Assembly: GCA_937983055.1 (NCBI GenBank) | Contig: CALJLA010000303.1 | Span: forward strand, 1 to 16,784 | DNA: 16,784 nt | Direction of reading: 5' to 3' | From: an uncultured Pseudomonadota bacterium | Lineage (GTDB): Bacteria > Pseudomonadota > Gammaproteobacteria > Burkholderiales > Eutrophovitaceae | In this document: piece by piece, positions 12,540 to 16,784 of the stretch | Numbering within the stretch: the first letter of the stretch is position 1 | How the letters are laid out: each line of letters opens with the position of its first letter | Notes under the pieces: model-generated | What the model saw: the letters and a program-made list of their open reading frames with translations, nothing else | Databases searched by the model: none | What the model was told of the DNA's origin: nothing | Translations under genes and position numbers: made by a program

Positions 12540-14846
12540 ATGAAACACTGGATACAGAACCTCAGCAATCAGGGCGTAACCCGCCGCGGTTTCCTCAAGG
12601 GCGCAGCCGCCGGTGGTTTCGTGATGGGCGTGCAGTTCTCGCCGGCCGGCAAGATCCATCCCTTCTCCGGGCTGGGCAAGGCGCACGCGGCCGAAGGCGT
12701 CGAGTTGCCGACCGATGCGTTCACGCCGAACGTGTTCGTCGCCATCGATCAGAAGGGTGTGGTCACCGTCGTATGCCACCGCTCGGAAATGGGCCAGGGC
12801 ATCCGCACCGGCATTCCGCAGATCGTGGCCGACGAGTTGGAAGCCGACTGGAAAATGGTTCGCGTCGTGCAGGCCGAAGGCGACTCGAAGAAGTACGGCA
12901 ACCAGTACACCGACGGTTCCCGCTCGATCCGGCATAACCTGCAGCGCATGCGCGAGTTCGGCGCAACCGCCCGCAGCATGCTCGAGCAGGCGGCGGCGCA
13001 GAAGATGAACGTAAAGGTGTCCGACTGCAAGGCGGTCAACCACCGCGTCGTGCACGTGCCGTCGGGCCGGTCGATGGGTTACGGCGAGCTGGCCAGCGCC
13101 GCTTCGCAGCTGAAGATTCCGAGCGTCAAGGACGTCACGCTCAAGAGCCCGTCGAACTTCCGTTATATCGGCAAGCCGGTGGACACTATCGACGGTCCGG
13201 ACATCGTTACCGGCCGCGCGATGTACGGCATCGACAAACGGCTGCCGAACATGCTGTACGCAGTCATCGAGCACTGCCCGGTGACCTACGGCAAGGTCAA
13301 GTCGTTCGACGCGAAGGAAGCGATGAAGGTGCCGGGCGTGGTGAAAGTGATCGAGCTGCCGCAGACGCAGCCGCCGATCGTGTTCAACACGCTGGGCGGC
13401 ATTGCCGTCATTGCCAAGAACACCTGGGCCGCTGACCAGGGCCGCAAGAAGCTCAAGATCGACTGGGACTATGGCCCGAACGTCGTTTACGACTCGGACA
13501 AGTTCAAGAACGACATGGCCCAGACCGCCCGCAACGAGGCCAAGGTGGTGCGCAACGAAGGCGATGCGGTATCCGCCATGGGGCGCGCGTCGAAGGTCGT
13601 CAAGGCGGACTTCTACATTCCGCACTATGCCCACGCGACCATGGAGCCGCCGGCGGCCATCGCCAATGTAAAAGGCGGCAAGTGCGAAGTGTGGTCGGCC
13701 TGCCAGGACGGCCAGGCGGCACGCTCGACAGTGGCCGGCGCACTGGGCATGGACGAGAAGGACGTCACCTCCTACGTCACCCTGCTGGGCGGCGCGTTCG
13801 GGCGCAAGTCGAAGCCCGACTTCGCGGCTGAAGCAGCGCTGCTGTCGCGCGAAATGGGCGCGCCGGTGCGCGTGACATGGACCCGCGAGGACGACCTGCA
13901 GCACGCCTACTACCACACGGTGTGCGCGCAGCATGTCGAAGCGGGCCTGGACAGCAACGGCAAGTGCGTTGCCTGGCATCACCGCAACGTGTTCCCGACC
14001 ATCTGGTCGACGTTCGAGCAGAGCGACCCCGAGCACGGGCACAAGATCGAGCTGAGCCTCGGCTACATCGACATGCCCTACCAGATCCCGAACCTGCGCC
14101 TGGAGAACGGCAAGGCCAAGGCGCATGTGCGGATCGGCTGGCTGCGCTCGGTCAACAACATTCCGAACGCCTTCGTGCAGAACACCGTCGCCAACATGAT
14201 CGCGCATGAGACCGGGCGCGATCCGTACGACGTGCTGCTCGAGCTGATCGGGGAAGACCGGGTGCTGGATCTCTCGTCGACGGACTACTGGAACTACGAC
14301 CAGACCTACGACGAGTACCCGATCATGACCTCGCGGCTGAAGAACGTGCTGCGGGTCGCCGCGGGCAACGCCGGTTACGGCCGGCCGATGCCCGAGCGCG
14401 AGGCGATCGGGCTGGCAGTGCATCGCAGCTTCACCACTTACGTGGCGGCCGCCGTGCATGTGAAGGTCTCGAAGGACGGCAAGGTCACCATCCCGCGCGT
14501 GGATATCGCCTACGACGGCGGGCTGGTGGTCAACCCCGACCGGGCCAAGGCGCAGATGGAAGGCGCCTGCATCTACGGCATGTCCGCAGCCTGGGACTGC
14601 CAGATCACGGCCAAGGGCGGCGTGGTGCAGCAGAAGAACTTCCCCGACTATCGGGTGGTTCGCATCATGGACGCCCCGCGCGAGATCAACGTGCACCAGG
14701 TCGATGCCGGCGGCAGCTATCCGCCGGGCGGTATCGGCGAGCCGGGCGTTCCGCCGTTCATCCCCGCGCTGACCAATGCGATCTTCGCGGCGACCGGCAA
14801 GCGCATCACCGAACTGCCGATCTCGAACTACGATCTGTCGGCCTGA
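12540..14846 (+). CDS. Molybdopterin-binding large subunit, xanthine oxidase family (IorB-type)
   Basis: 768-aa catalytic subunit that would hydroxylate an aldehyde or N-heterocycle with water as oxygen source. It starts with a twin-arginine signal (TRRGFLKG, Arg15-Arg16, then GAAAGGFVMG), so the folded cofactor-bearing complex is sent to the periplasm. Family motifs include EMGQGIRTG near 80, GGAFGRK at 417-423 in the molybdopterin-binding region, and PPGGIGEPGVPPFIPALTNAI near the C-terminus, with Glu734 in the place of the catalytic glutamate. The length fits single-chain IorB-type subunits rather than full xanthine dehydrogenase. No FAD subunit or cytochrome c gene lies next to it, so the electron acceptor is open. 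The first ATG after the small-subunit stop is used; an earlier in-frame start would read through that gene. Confidence 0.95.
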   Translation: MKHWIQNLSNQGVTRRGFLKGAAAGGFVMGVQFSPAGKIHPFSGLGKAHAAEGVELPTDAFTPNVFVAIDQKGVVTVVCHRSEMGQGIRTGIPQIVADELEADWKMVRVVQAEGDSKKYGNQYTDGSRSIRHNLQRMREFGATARSMLEQAAAQKMNVKVSDCKAVNHRVVHVPSGRSMGYGELASAASQLKIPSVKDVTLKSPSNFRYIGKPVDTIDGPDIVTGRAMYGIDKRLPNMLYAVIEHCPVTYGKVKSFDAKEAMKVPGVVKVIELPQTQPPIVFNTLGGIAVIAKNTWAADQGRKKLKIDWDYGPNVVYDSDKFKNDMAQTARNEAKVVRNEGDAVSAMGRASKVVKADFYIPHYAHATMEPPAAIANVKGGKCEVWSACQDGQAARSTVAGALGMDEKDVTSYVTLLGGAFGRKSKPDFAAEAALLSREMGAPVRVTWTREDDLQHAYYHTVCAQHVEAGLDSNGKCVAWHHRNVFPTIWSTFEQSDPEHGHKIELSLGYIDMPYQIPNLRLENGKAKAHVRIGWLRSVNNIPNAFVQNTVANMIAHETGRDPYDVLLELIGEDRVLDLSSTDYWNYDQTYDEYPIMTSRLKNVLRVAAGNAGYGRPMPEREAIGLAVHRSFTTYVAAAVHVKVSKDGKVTIPRVDIAYDGGLVVNPDRAKAQMEGACIYGMSAAWDCQITAKGGVVQQKNFPDYRVVRIMDAPREINVHQVDAGGSYPPGGIGEPGVPPFIPALTNAIFAATGKRITELPISNYDLSA

Positions 14847-14858
14847 CGGTGCGGGACG

Positions 14859-14883
14859 GCCGCGGCGGCACCACCGCCGCGGC
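14859..14883 (+). repeat. GC-rich hairpin after the molybdenum enzyme gene
   Basis: A perfect 10-bp stem (14859-14868 with 14874-14883, loop CACCA) starts 13 bases after the stop codon. It has no T run, so it is not an intrinsic terminator. It could protect the transcript's 3' end or slow polymerase ahead of the terminator that follows. Confidence 0.55.
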
Positions 14884-14901
14884 GCCCGTGGCATTCAATC
14901 C

Positions 14902-14953
14902 GCGGCGATTGCTGTTTCCCGAAGGGGCAGCGGCAATCGCCGCTTTCTTGTCT
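14902..14953 (+). terminator. Intrinsic terminator between the molybdenum enzyme and dioxygenase genes
   Basis: A perfect 11-bp stem (14902-14912 with 14933-14943) encloses a 20-base loop that can itself pair, and is followed by TTTCTTGTCT. It reads as a plus-strand rho-independent terminator for the molybdenum enzyme operon. It ends only about 15 bases before the next start codon, which is unusually tight. Confidence 0.7.
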
Positions 14954-14968
14954 AGTGCCGCTCGCGCA

Positions 14969-15868
14969 ATGACATCGATTCATCCGCAGGAATCGCTGAA
15001 CAATCTGCCGGGGCTTGCCGCCCCGCCCTTCGATATCGTGCCGCTGACGCCGGCGCTGGGTGCCGAAATCCGCCGGCTCGATCTGGCGGCAGGTGTCGAT
15101 GACGCAGTGTTCGCCGGGGTGTACGCGGCTTTCCTGCGCTACCAGGTGCTGCTGTTCCGCGGTCAGGATCTTCCGCCCGCCCGCCAGGTCGAATTCGGCC
15201 GGCGCTTCGGCGAACTGCAGATCCATGTGATGAACCAGTACCACGCCGACGGCTTTCCCGAGCTGTATCGCCTGACGAACCTGGACGCCGATGGTCGCCC
15301 GACCGGACGTCACCCCGACCGCGGCACGCTCGCCTGGCATACCGACGGCTCCTGGCAGCAGCGCACCGGCCAGGCAACGATCATCTACGGCGAGATCGTG
15401 CCCGACGTCGGCGGAGAAACCAGCTTCTGCGACATGTATGGGGCGTGGGAGCGCCTGAGCGAGGAATGGAAGGCGCGCCTCACCGGCCTGCGCGCCGTGC
15501 ACAATCTCGACTTCTCCCGCAACCGCCGTCATCCGGAAGAGCCGATGACCGCGGCACAGCGCGCGGCGCGCCCGCCGGTCGACCATCCGGTGGTACGCAC
15601 CCATCCCGAGACCGGACGCCGATGCCTGTTTCTCGGCGATCATGCCGAATACATTCTCGGCATGGATTACGAAGCTGGCCGGGCGCTGATCGATCGCGTC
15701 AATGCGCTCGCCATTCATCCCGACCTGACCTACGAGCACCGCTGGATGGCCGGCGACCTGCTGGTATGGGATAACCGCTGCGTGATGCACCGCGCGGCCG
15801 GCTACGACGCCGCGACCCAGCGGCGGGTGATTCGCCGCTGCACGGTGCTCGGCGAAACGCCGGCCTGA
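14969..15868 (+). CDS. TauD/TfdA-family Fe(II)/2-oxoglutarate dioxygenase
   Basis: 299-aa non-heme iron oxygenase that couples oxidation of a small substrate to decarboxylation of 2-oxoglutarate. Iron ligands are His124 and Asp126 (HTDGSW) and His274 (WDNRCVMHRA). The expected 2-oxoglutarate-binding arginine is Arg285, 11 residues after the distal His, with Arg289 following, as in TauD. The N-terminal motif FDIVPLTPALGAEIRRLDL and the segment RYQVLLFRGQDL are typical. Length is normal. The ATG chosen gives a natural N-terminus but has a poor ribosome binding site. A GTG 40 codons upstream is open but would translate through the terminator hairpin. Family members act on taurine, alkylsulfonates, alkylsulfates or aryloxyalkanoates. 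The substrate cannot be told here. Confidence 0.93.
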   Translation: MTSIHPQESLNNLPGLAAPPFDIVPLTPALGAEIRRLDLAAGVDDAVFAGVYAAFLRYQVLLFRGQDLPPARQVEFGRRFGELQIHVMNQYHADGFPELYRLTNLDADGRPTGRHPDRGTLAWHTDGSWQQRTGQATIIYGEIVPDVGGETSFCDMYGAWERLSEEWKARLTGLRAVHNLDFSRNRRHPEEPMTAAQRAARPPVDHPVVRTHPETGRRCLFLGDHAEYILGMDYEAGRALIDRVNALAIHPDLTYEHRWMAGDLLVWDNRCVMHRAAGYDAATQRRVIRRCTVLGETPA

Positions 15869-15992
15869 CCGGCGGCCCGCCCGAGGGAAGGCCGGGTCGC
15901 GCCCGGGCTTGAAGCCCGCAAGCAGCCAACCGAGCGCCGATTACACTACGGCGGGTTCGCCTTCGCGCGACGCCCGCACACGAAAGGAAGCC

Positions 15993-16682
15993 ATGGACGC
16001 CAAGGCCCTGTTTGCCGAACTGCAGCGCTTCGACACGCCCACCATCTGCAATGCGCTGGAGATCGCCCGCGGCGCGCGCAGCGTGACCGGCTTTACCCGC
16101 CGGACGCTGATCGCCTCCGCGCCGAAGCTGCCGCCGGCGGTCGGCTTCGCCCGCACCGCGACTATCCGCTGTTCGGTGGCCTTCGATCCGGCCGAGCGCC
16201 GGCGGCGGCAGCTCGCCTACTACGAGTACCTGGCGCAGGAGTCCTGGCCCACGATTGCGATCATTCAGGATGCGGACAGCCAGCCCGGCCTGGGCGCCTT
16301 CTGGGGCGAGGTCAATACCCATGTGCATTGGGGGCTGGGCTGTGTCGGCGCCGTCACCAACGGCTCGATGCGCGACCTCGATGCGATGCATCCGCAGTTT
16401 CGCTGCCTGGCGGCATCGCTCAGCCCGAGCCACGCCTGGGTGCAGGTCGTCGAGACCGGGTCGCCGGTCGACGTGCTCGGCATGCACGTACGCCATGACG
16501 ACGTTGTGCATGCCGACCGGCACGGCGCGGTGGTGATTCCGCTGGAATTGCTGGAGAAGTTGCCGGCCGCGATCGACCTGATGGCGCGCCGGGAAAAGCC
16601 GCTGATCGATGCGTCGAAACACCCGGGCTTCGACATCGAACGGCTCAGGCAGGAGTTCGCCGAAGCCGATCGGGTGAAGTAA
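15993..16682 (+). CDS. RraA/HMG-aldolase-like protein
   Basis: 229-aa member of the RraA-like fold family, which includes 4-hydroxy-4-methyl-2-oxoglutarate/oxaloacetate aldolases and the RNase E regulator RraA. It starts FDTPTICNALE, typical of the family. The core is FWGEVNTHVHWGLGCVGAVTNGSMRDLDAM: the Arg127-Asp128 pair that contacts substrate and metal in the aldolases is kept, while the usual Asp of the T-D-G turn is Asn123. HADRHGAVVIP near 173-183 follows the family pattern HAD-x-x-G-V-V-x-P. AGGA five bases before the ATG sets the start; an in-frame ATG 28 codons upstream lacks such support. It lies 124 bases after the dioxygenase gene in the same direction, so both may serve one pathway. 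The length is longer than E. coli RraA (about 160 aa) and closer to catabolic aldolases. Confidence 0.87.
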   Translation: MDAKALFAELQRFDTPTICNALEIARGARSVTGFTRRTLIASAPKLPPAVGFARTATIRCSVAFDPAERRRRQLAYYEYLAQESWPTIAIIQDADSQPGLGAFWGEVNTHVHWGLGCVGAVTNGSMRDLDAMHPQFRCLAASLSPSHAWVQVVETGSPVDVLGMHVRHDDVVHADRHGAVVIPLELLEKLPAAIDLMARREKPLIDASKHPGFDIERLRQEFAEADRVK

Positions 16683-16690
16683 TCGGGGCG

Positions 16691-16717
16691 CGGAGCGCGA
16701 CTGGGCGTCGCGCTCCG
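16691..16717. repeat. Strong hairpin between convergent genes
   Basis: A perfect 11-bp stem (16691-16701 with 16707-16717, loop TGGGC) starts nine bases after the RraA-like stop codon. Neither strand shows a clear T run next to it, though the minus strand is T-rich before it. It probably marks transcript ends for the convergent genes, but a classic intrinsic terminator is not shown. Confidence 0.5.
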
Positions 16718-16748
16718 GTCGAAAAAGGAAAAACTCTGCGGGCCGGGC

Positions 16749-16784
16749 CTAGTGCCGATAGCCCCGCAACAGGAAGTAGATCTC
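16749..16784 (-). CDS. C-terminal end of a convergent gene (partial)
   Basis: The minus strand reads an open frame from the window edge, ending EIYFLLRGYRH and a TAG stop. The hydrophobic-aromatic run followed by a basic end would suit the C-terminus of a membrane or small soluble protein, but only 11 codons are visible and no family can be named. The convergent placement, the hairpin just downstream and the T-rich sequence after the stop support a real gene end. Confidence 0.35.
   Translation of the reverse strand, partial: EIYFLLRGYRH

Noticed and set aside
12492..14894. 800-codon open frame on the minus strand opposite the molybdopterin subunit
   Set aside because: The plus-strand protein has a complete set of family motifs. 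The antisense frame is rich in His, Arg and Val, typical of GC-rich antisense translation.

Overview
The window is GC-rich chromosomal DNA from a proteobacterium. It is most likely a gamma- or betaproteobacterium, judged from the minor-pilin operon architecture, a Tat-exported molybdenum hydroxylase and likely sigma-54 promoters. The genus cannot be fixed from the sequence. There are twelve complete genes, one gene fragment at the right edge, and no tRNA, rRNA, CRISPR array or insertion sequence that I can see.

Left block (86-7442, minus strand): a compact type IV pilus operon in the order pilE-like, fimT, pilV, pilW, pilX, pilY1. It has overlapping or nearly touching genes and ends in a strong intrinsic terminator. 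It encodes a pilin, four low-abundance pilins that prime and decorate the pilus tip, and the large tip protein PilY1. The prepilin peptidase, motor and platform proteins must be encoded elsewhere.

Middle block (7443-12087): four genes for exported proteins, separated by unusually long gene-free stretches. They are a PPC-domain protein with a calcium-loop domain and a charged tail (minus), a 160-residue exported protein of unknown family (minus), a surface-adhesin-E-like protein (plus) and a 169-residue exported protein of unknown family (plus). The PPC gene has its own intrinsic terminator and a well-formed sigma-54 (-24/-12) promoter. A weaker sigma-54-like site precedes the 169-residue protein gene.

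Right block (12088-16784, plus strand): a two-subunit molybdenum hydroxylase of the isoquinoline 1-oxidoreductase/aldehyde oxidase type, made of a small 2Fe-2S subunit and a Tat-exported molybdopterin subunit. It is preceded by a 613-base gene-free leader with several inverted repeats and followed by a terminator. Next come a TauD/TfdA-type Fe(II)/2-oxoglutarate dioxygenase, whose start codon lies just behind that terminator, and an RraA/HMG-aldolase-like protein. Together these could form an oxidative catabolic module for an unidentified small molecule, but the sequence does not name the substrate. The last 36 bases hold the C-terminal end of a convergent minus-strand gene.

The most interesting points are the sigma-54 promoter candidates in front of exported-protein genes, the long structured leader of the molybdenum enzyme operon, the terminator jammed against the dioxygenase start, and the molybdenum enzyme's lack of any adjacent FAD or cytochrome subunit. 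I found no clear sign of a wholly new system.
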